Assembly: GCA_023255835.1 (NCBI GenBank)
Contig: JAGDVW010000018.1
Span: forward strand, 1-5,398
Direction: 5' to 3'
DNA: 5,398 bases
From: Candidatus Acetothermia bacterium
Lineage (GTDB): Bacteria; Bipolaricaulota; Bipolaricaulia; Bipolaricaulales; Bipolaricaulaceae
Shown: in pieces, positions 1-5,398 of the stretch
Numbering within the stretch: position 1 is the first letter of the stretch
Layout: every line of letters starts with the position of its first letter
Notes under the pieces: generated by a model
Database searches by the model: none
What the model saw: the letters and a program-made list of their open reading frames with translations, nothing else
Told to the model about the DNA's origin: nothing
Translations under genes and position numbers: made by a program

Positions 1-30
1 ATGATAGGGTGGGCCAGGGTGAGGCGTCCA

Positions 31-60
31 GTGGCCAGACCTCCATGCTCGTTTGGCCAC
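31..60. repeat. 7-bp inverted repeat, possible operator
   Basis: GTGGCCA at 31-37 is the exact reverse complement of TGGCCAC at 54-60, with a 16-nt spacer. The arm centres are 23 nt apart, about two helical turns, and the right arm ends one base before the TATAAT hexamer. This geometry would suit a dimeric repressor or activator covering the -35 region of the first gene. It could also form a weak hairpin in a transcript reading through from upstream, but no T-run follows, so it does not look like an intrinsic terminator. A 7-bp match in GC-rich DNA can arise by chance, so a regulatory role is only inferred. Confidence 0.3.
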
Positions 61-61
61 C

Positions 62-67
62 TATAAT
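62..67 (+). promoter_or_regulatory. Candidate -10 promoter element TATAAT
   Basis: A perfect TATAAT hexamer ends 8 nt before the GTG start at 76, in otherwise GC-rich DNA. I see no convincing -35 hexamer 15-18 nt upstream. With normal -10 to +1 spacing, transcription would begin at about 74-76, essentially on the start codon. That would give a leaderless mRNA, an arrangement known in Deinococcus-Thermus and some other lineages. GAGGG at 70-74 is only one base from the start, too close for a normal ribosome binding site, which fits the leaderless reading. If real, it would drive the transporter-dehydratase-activase unit. Confidence 0.5.
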
Positions 68-75
68 CCGAGGGC

Positions 76-996
76 GTGGGCTACCTTGCGATCCTCGGGG
101 CAGCCGCTCTTTGGGGCCTGATCGGTCCCGTCTCCCGGGTAGCTCTTCAAGAGGGCCTTGCCCCCTTGGAGGTTGCCTTTTTTCGGGCCGTCCTCGCCTG
201 GTTTCCCTTCGCCATCCAAGCGCTCTGGAAATGGGGATTTTCCTTGCGGCCCCGGGATTTCTTCCTCTACATACCGTTTGGCCTTGTGGGGATCTCCCTC
301 TTTTACGCCTCTTATCAGCTTTCCATCGCCCGGAGCGGTGCGGCCTTGGCCAGCGTCCTCCTTTACACCGCGCCGGCTTGGGTCGTCCTCCTTGCGCCCC
401 TGGTCCTGCGGGAAAGGCTCACGGTGCGGAAGCTTTTGGCGGTGTTCCTGGCCCTTTTGGGCGCGGCCCTGATAAGCGAGCTTGGGATGGTAAGCCTCGA
501 TCCTCTTGGAATCCTTTTCGGCCTTCTTTCCGGGTTTTCCTATGCCTTTTATTACCTTTTTGGCAAACGCTTTCTCGCCGGCCATCCCACGGCCCACCTG
601 TTTTTCTTTGCCCTTCCCGCGGGTGCGCTCGCCCTCCTTCCTTTGGTCCAATTCCATGCAAAATCTGCGGTGGCCTGGGGAGCCCTTTTGTTTTTGGCGC
701 TTTTCTCCACGTACGGCGCGTATTCCGCGTATTTCGCGGGCCTGCGGCGGCTTCCCGCCAGCCGCGCGGCCATCCTTTCCACCTTGGAACCGGTGGTGGC
801 CTTTCTTGTGGCCCACCTTTGGTGGAAGGAGGCTTTCACTATCCCTCAAGCGATCGGAGCCTTCCTCATCCTTTTCGCCTCCCTTTTGGGAAGCCTTCCA
901 GAGGGAGTTGCTCCAAAGACGCAAGGAGCGTATAGTGCCAAAAAGGGAGCGAGATGGCCCTGGAAGTGGAGCTGGAAAGGCGGCGTCAAGCCATAA
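76..996 (+). CDS. EamA/DMT-family membrane transporter
   Basis: This is a 306-residue integral membrane protein of the drug/metabolite transporter (EamA) type. About ten hydrophobic helices are visible, near residues 2-24, 28-50, 60-84, 88-111, 117-136, 142-163, 173-191, 197-222, 231-250 and 255-274. The two halves repeat: residues 98-134 (around YTAPAWVVLLAP, then a charged LRERLT loop) resemble 235-271 (around STLEPVVAFL, then WWKEAFT). This is the typical internal duplication, and length is normal for the family. The GTG start at 76 is chosen because GYLAILGAAALWG is a canonical EamA first helix. The end overlaps the dehydratase gene by 43 nt, implying translational coupling. The tail, residues 275-306, is basic and Trp-rich (RWPWKWSWK) and is encoded mostly by the overlap. 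The substrate cannot be read from sequence. Several family members move amino acids or related metabolites, so hydroxyproline, proline or a breakdown product is a reasonable guess from context only. Confidence 0.9.
   Translation: MGYLAILGAAALWGLIGPVSRVALQEGLAPLEVAFFRAVLAWFPFAIQALWKWGFSLRPRDFFLYIPFGLVGISLFYASYQLSIARSGAALASVLLYTAPAWVVLLAPLVLRERLTVRKLLAVFLALLGAALISELGMVSLDPLGILFGLLSGFSYAFYYLFGKRFLAGHPTAHLFFFALPAGALALLPLVQFHAKSAVAWGALLFLALFSTYGAYSAYFAGLRRLPASRAAILSTLEPVVAFLVAHLWWKEAFTIPQAIGAFLILFASLLGSLPEGVAPKTQGAYSAKKGARWPWKWSWKGGVKP
944..949 (+). promoter_or_regulatory. Ribosome binding site of the dehydratase gene
   Basis: AGGGAG lies 4 nt before the ATG at 954, inside the 3' end of the transporter gene. 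It supports ATG 954 over the in-frame GTG at 1002, which lies just after the transporter stop but has no Shine-Dalgarno-like sequence. Confidence 0.6.
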
Positions 997-3371
997 GACC
1001 GGTGAACGAGCGCATCGCCCGCCTGCGGGAGGAAAGCGTCCGAGCGGTGGTCCGGATCTCAAGCGAGCGGGCCCGCCTCATCACCGAGTTTTATAAATCC
1101 GGGCAAGGGACGGGGTTGCCGGTACCTATCCAGCGGGCCTTGGCCCTGAAATACCTTCTTGGGCGGGTGAGCTTGCCTGTGGAAGAAGGGCAGCTCATCG
1201 TGGGCCTGCGCGGCACCGGCCCCAAGGAAGTTCCCACCTACCCCGAGATCTGCGTCCATAGCCTTGCGGACCTGGCGATCCTCGACTCCCGGGAGAACAT
1301 GCCCTACCGCGTGGATGAGGAAACGAAACGCCTTTACGAGGAGGAGATCATCCCGTTTTGGCGGGGCAAATCCATGCGGGACCTCATTTTCCAGCACCTT
1401 CCCAAGGAGTGGATCGAAGCCTACGAGGCCGGGGTCTGGACGGAGTTCATGGAGCAGCGGGCCCCCGGCCACACCGCCGGAGGGGAAAGGATCTTCAAAA
1501 TGGGACTCCTCGAGGTGAAAGAGGAGATCGCCAAGGTCATGAAAAGCCTCGACCCCAGCGACCCAGAATATTTTGAAAAGCTCGCGGAGCTTAGGGCCAT
1601 GGACATCGCTGCCGACGCCCTCCTCATTTATGCCCGGCGTTACGCGGAAAAGCTCGAGCGAATGGCGGAGGAAGAGGGAGACCCCGCCCGCCGCGAAGAG
1701 CTCAAAAAGATGGCGGAGATTTGCCGCTGGGTCCCGGCCCATCCTCCCCGCACCTTCTGGGAGGCCCTCCAGCATTACTGGTTCATCCACGTGGGCATCA
1801 CTTACGAGACGAACCCCTGGGACTCCTTCAGCCCGGGAAGGATCGACCAACACCTTTGGCCCTTCTACTGCCGCGACCTTAAGGAGGGGCGCCTCACCCG
1901 CGAGCGAGCCAAGGAACTCCTCCAAGCCTTTTGGCTCAAGTTCAATAATCAGCCGGCCGTGCCCAAAGTGGGGGTCACCGCCGAGGAGAGTTTCACCTAC
2001 AACGATTTTGCCAAACTCAATTTGGGCGGGCTTCGGGAGGATGGAAGCGACGGGGTGAACGAGCTTTCCTATCTCATCCTCGAGGTCCTCGACGAGATGC
2101 GCACCCTCCAGCCCAACACCGCTGTCCTCATAAGCGCCAAGACCCCGGACCGGTTCCTCATCCGGGCCTTGGAGGTGGTGGCGCCGGGGTTTGGGGAGCC
2201 GCCCCTTTTCAACTTCGACGGGGTGGTGGTGAAGATGCTCCGCCAGGGGAAGAGCCTGGAGGACGCCCGCACCGCCGGGGTGAGCGGCTGTGTGGAAAGC
2301 GGGGCCTTCGGGAAGGAATGCTACATCCTCACCGGCTACCTCAACCTTCCGAAGATCCTGGAAATAACCCTCCACAACGGCCTCGATCCCCGCACGGGGA
2401 AGAAGATCGGGATCGAAACCGGCGATCCCCGGGAGTTCAAAAGCTACGGAGAGCTTTGGGAGGCATTCCTCCGCCAGCTCGAATATTTCGTGGCCGTGAA
2501 GATGAAGGGGAACGACATAATTGAGGCCCTTTATGCGCGGCTTCTTCCTGTGCCCTTCCTATCCCTTTGGATTGAGGACTGCGTCAAAAACGCCCGGGAC
2601 TACAACGCCGGGGGAGCCCGCTATAACACCCAATACCTCCAGATCGTGGGCCTGGGGACCCTCGTGAACGCCCTCTCCGCCCTCAAATTCCACGTTTTCG
2701 AGCGAAAGACTTTCACCATGGAGGAGATCCTCCGCGCCCTAGAGGCGGACTTCTCTGGGCCTTATGAGATCACCCGTCAAATCCTCCTCAATAAATCCCC
2801 GCATTACGGGGAGGACGACGATTACGCCGACGCTATCGCCAAGGCCATCGTGGACGAGGTGGTACGGATCGTGGAGGGCTTTCCTCCCACACCGGTCAGG
2901 AAAGCCTCCCGGCGGGTCTATTTCCTCCCCACCACCGTGCACGTCTACTTTGGGAAGGTGACAGGAGCCACCCCGGATGGGAGGAAAGCAGGTGCCCCTG
3001 TTTCCGAAGGGGTTTCCCCTGTGCAGGGGACGGACCGAAAAGGGATCGCCGCGGTTTTCCGCTCCGTGGCCAAATGCGATTGGGACAAAACCGGCGGCGC
3101 CCTCCTCAACCAGAAACTCTCCCCGGACCTTCTTTCCGAGAAGGAGAGCCTCGGGAAACTCGCCCAACTCATCCGGGTCTTCTTCGCCTTGGGCGGACAT
3201 CATGTGCAGTTCAACGTGGTGAGCGCGGAACTCCTCCGGGAGGCGCAAAGAAGGCCCCAGGATTTCCAGGACCTCATGGTGCGGGTGGCCGGGTACAGCG
3301 ACTACTTCGTGAACCTCCCCAAAGGGCTCCAGGAGGAGATCATCGCCCGCACCGAGCAGCGCGGGTGGTAA
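954..3371 (+). CDS. hypD: Glycyl radical trans-4-hydroxy-L-proline dehydratase
   Basis: This 805-residue glycyl radical enzyme has a PFL-like barrel followed by the C-terminal glycine-radical domain. Cys446 and Glu448 sit in SGCVESGAFGKE. The Cys-x-Glu pair marks the eliminase branch, whereas pyruvate formate-lyase has Cys-Cys. The radical glycine is Gly780 in RVAGYSDYF; TPDGR lies at 673-677. Against the Clostridioides difficile enzyme (about 789 residues; catalytic and substrate-pocket positions recalled from its published structure), matches are F152/F165, H160/H173, D278/D290, S334/S346, D339/D351, F340/F352, C434/C446, E436/E448, Y450/Y462, T645/T660 and G765/G780. Alignment offsets are only 12-15. 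The predicted reaction is radical dehydration of trans-4-hydroxy-L-proline to delta-1-pyrroline-5-carboxylate in the cytoplasm. The enzyme is oxygen-sensitive once activated, and its activase follows directly. No pyrroline-5-carboxylate reductase gene is in the window. A dehydratase for a related cyclic amino acid is the main alternative. It is unrelated to the hydrogenase maturation HypD at the right edge. Confidence 0.9.
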   Translation: MALEVELERRRQAIRPVNERIARLREESVRAVVRISSERARLITEFYKSGQGTGLPVPIQRALALKYLLGRVSLPVEEGQLIVGLRGTGPKEVPTYPEICVHSLADLAILDSRENMPYRVDEETKRLYEEEIIPFWRGKSMRDLIFQHLPKEWIEAYEAGVWTEFMEQRAPGHTAGGERIFKMGLLEVKEEIAKVMKSLDPSDPEYFEKLAELRAMDIAADALLIYARRYAEKLERMAEEEGDPARREELKKMAEICRWVPAHPPRTFWEALQHYWFIHVGITYETNPWDSFSPGRIDQHLWPFYCRDLKEGRLTRERAKELLQAFWLKFNNQPAVPKVGVTAEESFTYNDFAKLNLGGLREDGSDGVNELSYLILEVLDEMRTLQPNTAVLISAKTPDRFLIRALEVVAPGFGEPPLFNFDGVVVKMLRQGKSLEDARTAGVSGCVESGAFGKECYILTGYLNLPKILEITLHNGLDPRTGKKIGIETGDPREFKSYGELWEAFLRQLEYFVAVKMKGNDIIEALYARLLPVPFLSLWIEDCVKNARDYNAGGARYNTQYLQIVGLGTLVNALSALKFHVFERKTFTMEEILRALEADFSGPYEITRQILLNKSPHYGEDDDYADAIAKAIVDEVVRIVEGFPPTPVRKASRRVYFLPTTVHVYFGKVTGATPDGRKAGAPVSEGVSPVQGTDRKGIAAVFRSVAKCDWDKTGGALLNQKLSPDLLSEKESLGKLAQLIRVFFALGGHHVQFNVVSAELLREAQRRPQDFQDLMVRVAGYSDYFVNLPKGLQEEIIARTEQRGW

Positions 3372-3374
3372 GCT

Positions 3375-4274
3375 TTGGCCGTAACCGGAAAGGTTTTCGA
3401 TATCCAAAGATTCTCCGTCCACGATGGGCCGGGGATCCGTACCACCGTTTTCCTCAAAGGCTGCCCTCTCCGCTGCCTTTGGTGCCATAACCCCGAAGGG
3501 ATTTCTCCGGAGCCGGAGCTCATGTTCTTCGAGTACAGGTGCTTGGGCTGCGGCACCTGTGCCCGGGTTTGTCCCATAGGGGCCATCGCCTTCCCTTCCC
3601 CCAGCCGGCCCCGGCTTGACCGGGAGAAGTGCACGGGGTGCGGGGAATGCGCGAAAGCTTGTCCCAGCGGGGCTTGGCGCCTGGTGGGCCAAACGATCGG
3701 GGTGGAGGAGCTCCTAGGGATCCTTGAGCGCGATCGGCTCCTTTACGAGCGTTCCGGGGGCGGGGTGACCTTTTCCGGCGGGGAACCCCTGTTCCAGCCG
3801 GAGTTCCTCTCCGCGGCCCTTCGGGAATGCAAGAAACTGGGGATACACACAGCAGTGGATACCTCGGGATTCGCCCCCACCTCCGTCCTCACCGAGCTCG
3901 CCCCTCTCACCGACCTTTTCCTCTACGACCTGAAGCCCATGGACGAGGAGGAGCACCGCCGCTACACCGGGGTTCCCAACAAGTTGATCCACGAGAACCT
4001 GAGGGCTTTGGTGGGACTCGGCCGGCCGGTGATCGTCCGCCTCCCCCTCGTCCCCGGGATCACCGACACGGAAAGGAACATCGCGCTTTTACGGGCCTTC
4101 CTTAGGGAACTCCGCGGCGGGATCCAAAAAGTGGAGCTCCTCCCCTATCACGATGTGGCCGAAAAATACCAGAGGCTTGGGAAAAATTATGGAATGCCGG
4201 AGCTCCCTAGGCCCCCCGAGGAGAGGCTTTTGGCAGTGCGGACCAGGATTGCCGAAATCCTACCTTGCCCATAA
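3375..4274 (+). CDS. Glycyl radical enzyme activase (radical SAM)
   Basis: This 299-residue radical-SAM protein is the likely activase of the dehydratase: it would abstract a hydrogen from Gly780 using S-adenosylmethionine and a [4Fe-4S] cluster. After the FDIQRFSVHDGPGIRT opening typical of these activases, the cluster-binding CxxxCxxC is Cys30, Cys34 and Cys37. An inserted ferredoxin-like segment supplies two further four-cysteine sets, Cys56/59/62/66 and Cys86/89/92/96. This extra domain is typical of eliminase activases and absent from the short pyruvate formate-lyase activase. SGGEP at 134-138 is the SAM-binding motif; DLK lies at 185-187 and RLPLVPGITD at 222-231. The start is TTG, only 3 nt after the dehydratase stop, with GGTGG at 3364-3368 as a modest ribosome binding site. 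The tight spacing implies co-translation. Partnership with the upstream enzyme is inferred from adjacency, which is the rule in this family. Confidence 0.93.
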   Translation: MAVTGKVFDIQRFSVHDGPGIRTTVFLKGCPLRCLWCHNPEGISPEPELMFFEYRCLGCGTCARVCPIGAIAFPSPSRPRLDREKCTGCGECAKACPSGAWRLVGQTIGVEELLGILERDRLLYERSGGGVTFSGGEPLFQPEFLSAALRECKKLGIHTAVDTSGFAPTSVLTELAPLTDLFLYDLKPMDEEEHRRYTGVPNKLIHENLRALVGLGRPVIVRLPLVPGITDTERNIALLRAFLRELRGGIQKVELLPYHDVAEKYQRLGKNYGMPELPRPPEERLLAVRTRIAEILPCP

Positions 4275-4275
4275 T
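4249..4275 (+). promoter_or_regulatory. Weak candidate promoter before the DUF218 gene
   Basis: CATAAT at 4270-4275 matches five of six bases of the -10 consensus, and TTGCCG at 4249-4254, 15 nt upstream, matches four of six of the -35. Together they overlap the end of the activase gene, including its stop codon. The predicted start of transcription, near 4282, would leave a leader of only a few bases before the ATG at 4289, which has no visible ribosome binding site. This could separate the downstream genes from the dehydratase unit. The match is weak and may be chance. Confidence 0.2.
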
Positions 4276-4288
4276 GTGTGGCTAACCC

Positions 4289-5017
4289 ATGGATTTTTTG
4301 GTCGATCCAGTTTCCCTGCTCTTCGTTTTGGGGATCCTTTTCGTTTGGCTTGCGTTTCGAAGGCATTGGCATGCCGTGGCCATCGCCCTTCTTTTGCTCT
4401 TGGGTGGGCTTTATTTCCTTTCCACCGCTCCGGGAGCAAACCTCCTTCTCCGTCCCTTGGAGGACCGCTATCCCGCGCTCCTTTCCCCGCCGGAAGCGGG
4501 GGTCATCGTGGTCTTAAGCGGCGGGGAGAATTTTCGCGAAGATCGGCCCATCCCCAGCACCCTTCCTTCCTCAACTTTGGCCCGCCTGGTGGAGGGAGTG
4601 CGGTTATTCTGGGCCCTAGAGGGGAAGCCCACCCTTTGGTTTGTGGGCGGGGAGGGATTTACGGGAAAAGGCGTCCCCCTCATGGCCCAAGCGGCCTGGG
4701 AATTGGGGGTCCCCAGGGAGAAAGTGCGCTGGCTTACGGCCTCCAGAAATACCTGGGAGGATGCAGCCTTGGTGGCGGAGAACTTCGGCGAGGTCAATTT
4801 CATCCTGGTGACCTCGGCGTTCCACATGCCCCGGGCCCTTCGCTGTTTTTGGGCCAATGGCCTCGCCCCGATCCCCGCGCCCTGCGACCAGCGGGCAATG
4901 GCAATCCGCTCCGTTCAAGCCTATCTTCCTTCCTCCCAAGGCCTTTCCCTGAGCGCCTTGGCCCTGCGGGAATACGCGGCTTTTCTTTGGTACCGGTTGC
5001 GGTATTTCCGGGGATGA
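4289..5017 (+). CDS. YdcF/ElyC/SanA-like DUF218 membrane protein
   Basis: This 242-residue protein has two N-terminal hydrophobic segments (about residues 8-23 and 29-45) followed by a soluble DUF218 domain. Family signatures seen are VIVVLSGGE (72-80), LWFVGGEG (116-123), SRNTWEDA (152-159) and ILVTSAFHMPRAL (172-184); it ends with an aromatic segment near 225-236 (REYAAFLWYRLR). This is the layout of ElyC/YdcF relatives, linked in E. coli to envelope and peptidoglycan or undecaprenyl-carrier metabolism, though the biochemical activity of most members is unknown. ATG 4289 is used because an in-frame TAA lies at 4283-4285 and the first hydrophobic segment starts right after. There is no clear ribosome binding site. 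It lies 14 nt after the activase and 15 nt before hypC, so it may be cotranscribed with either. I see no functional link to hydroxyproline or hydrogenase. Confidence 0.85.
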   Translation: MDFLVDPVSLLFVLGILFVWLAFRRHWHAVAIALLLLLGGLYFLSTAPGANLLLRPLEDRYPALLSPPEAGVIVVLSGGENFREDRPIPSTLPSSTLARLVEGVRLFWALEGKPTLWFVGGEGFTGKGVPLMAQAAWELGVPREKVRWLTASRNTWEDAALVAENFGEVNFILVTSAFHMPRALRCFWANGLAPIPAPCDQRAMAIRSVQAYLPSSQGLSLSALALREYAAFLWYRLRYFRG

Positions 5018-5032
5018 CGAAAATGATGGACC

Positions 5033-5272
5033 ATGTGTTTGGCGATCCCTGTGCGGGTGGTGGCGGTGGAGGGGAAGGTGGCCACAGTGGAGGCGGGCGG
5101 AAGCAAAGTAAAAGCTCGTCTAGATGCCATTTCCGAGCCCGTTCAAGTTGGGGACTATGTCCTCGTCCACGCGGGTTTCGCCATAAAGCGCCTTGATCCC
5201 GCGGACGCCGAGGAAACCCTTCGCCTTTGGGACGAGCTCCTCGCCCTAAGCGGTGAGGAGCCCAAAATTTAG
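5033..5272 (+). CDS. hypC: NiFe-hydrogenase maturation chaperone HypC
   Basis: This 79-residue protein belongs to the HypC/HybG/HupF family. It begins MCLAIPVRV, the invariant family N-terminus. Cys2, exposed after Met removal, is the residue that contacts the Fe(CN)2CO precursor and HypD, and later the hydrogenase large-subunit precursor. The family's second landmark is present as GDYVLVHAGFAI (residues 40-51), with His46. Length is normal for the family and the start is fixed by the MCLAIP motif, although only a weak GGA precedes it. It sits 15 nt after the DUF218 gene and is followed directly by the start of hydrogenase-type hypD, the usual hypC-hypD order. It therefore marks the left end of a NiFe-hydrogenase maturation block continuing beyond the window. 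Confidence 0.95.
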   Translation: MCLAIPVRVVAVEGKVATVEAGGSKVKARLDAISEPVQVGDYVLVHAGFAIKRLDPADAEETLRLWDELLALSGEEPKI

Positions 5273-5276
5273 GGCC

Positions 5277-5398
5277 TTGTCGGAGATTTTCCTCCTTCGC
5301 GATCCCTCTCGGGCCCAGCGCTTTCGCGAGCTTTTGCGGCGTTGGGCCCCGAAAAAGCCGGTGCGCATCGTCCACGTGTGCGGAACTCATGAGATCAC
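5277..5398 (+). CDS. hypD: Hydrogenase maturation protein HypD, N-terminal fragment
   Basis: The frame runs off the right edge, leaving 40 full codons. It shows an RDP box (residues 8-10) and then KPVRIVHVCGTHE. This matches the HypD N-terminus, where the VCGxH cysteine (Cys41 in E. coli, Cys35 here) helps hold the Fe(CN)2CO unit with HypC. The start is uncertain. TTG 5277 puts RDP the same distance from the N-terminus as in E. coli HypD and follows the hypC stop by 4 nt. An in-frame GTG at 5253 would add eight residues and overlap hypC by 20 nt. Neither has a good ribosome binding site: GAGGAG at 5255-5260 is 16 nt from the TTG. The [4Fe-4S] part of the protein lies outside the window. Despite the shared symbol it has nothing to do with the hydroxyproline dehydratase. 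Confidence 0.85.
   Translation, partial: MSEIFLLRDPSRAQRFRELLRRWAPKKPVRIVHVCGTHEI

Noticed and set aside
1..66. Possible 3' end of an upstream gene in the frame ending with TAA at 64-66
   Set aside because: Only 21 codons are visible and they match nothing I recognise. The window does not show whether a gene enters from the left.
9..935. Long + strand frame beginning before the transporter
   Set aside because: It is Pro/Ser/Arg/Gly-rich with no membrane pattern; the frame starting at 76 gives an unmistakable ten-helix transporter.
61..1062. Antisense open frame of about 333 codons opposite the transporter
   Set aside because: It is a low-complexity Lys/Gly/Arg/Pro-rich translation with no recognisable domain, lying opposite a clear membrane protein. 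It is a by-product of GC-rich codon use on the + strand.
1059..2375. Antisense open frame of about 438 codons opposite the dehydratase
   Set aside because: Its composition follows from reading GC-rich codons in reverse, no family motif is seen, and the + strand frame carries strongly conserved active-site residues throughout.
2739..3692. Antisense open frame of about 317 codons spanning the dehydratase-activase junction
   Set aside because: It crosses two well-supported genes on the opposite strand and shows no domain or ribosome binding site.
5045..5100. G-rich run that might form a G-quadruplex
   Set aside because: Most tracts are only two Gs long, and the run is explained by Val/Gly/Glu codons of the conserved hypC sequence.
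4153..5196. Long + strand frame across the DUF218 and hypC genes
   Set aside because: Its translation is low-complexity Gly/Pro/Ser/Arg-rich and bridges two genes that have clear family motifs in other frames.

Overview
The window is a GC-rich, gene-dense stretch with every convincing gene on the + strand: four complete-looking operon members, a short complete hydrogenase-maturation gene, and one gene cut by the right edge. Start codons include GTG and TTG. Gaps are a few bases or overlaps, and no RNA gene, mobile element or CRISPR array is visible. A glycyl radical enzyme, a radical-SAM activase with extra Fe-S clusters, and NiFe-hydrogenase maturation genes together point to an anaerobic bacterium or one living at very low oxygen. 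The GC- and Leu/Pro/Gly/Glu/Arg-rich style, and a possible leaderless promoter, would suit a thermophilic or deep-branching bacterial lineage. The sequence alone does not fix the taxon.

Layout: (1) 1-75 is a short leader with a 7-bp inverted repeat and a perfect TATAAT close to the first start codon. (2) 76-996 is a ten-helix EamA/DMT-type membrane transporter. (3) 954-3371, overlapping the transporter by 43 nt, is a glycyl radical enzyme. Its active-site residues match trans-4-hydroxy-L-proline dehydratase (the glycyl-radical HypD) one for one. (4) 3375-4274 is its cognate radical-SAM activating enzyme, with a TTG start 3 nt after the dehydratase stop. (5) 4289-5017 is a YdcF/ElyC/SanA-like (DUF218) membrane-anchored protein. 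(6) 5033-5272 is the hydrogenase maturation chaperone HypC. (7) About 5277 to the window end is the N-terminus of hydrogenase maturation protein HypD.

Working model: the first three genes form a functional unit. The activase installs the glycyl radical on the dehydratase, which removes water from trans-4-hydroxy-L-proline to give delta-1-pyrroline-5-carboxylate. That product can be reduced to proline or enter glutamate metabolism. The transporter probably moves a related amino acid or product, which is inference from coupling only. The second half changes theme to an envelope protein and the start of a NiFe-hydrogenase maturation (hyp) block. Two unrelated proteins both called HypD therefore lie about 2 kb apart, an annotation trap. 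Whether hydroxyproline catabolism and hydrogen metabolism are physiologically linked here is open.
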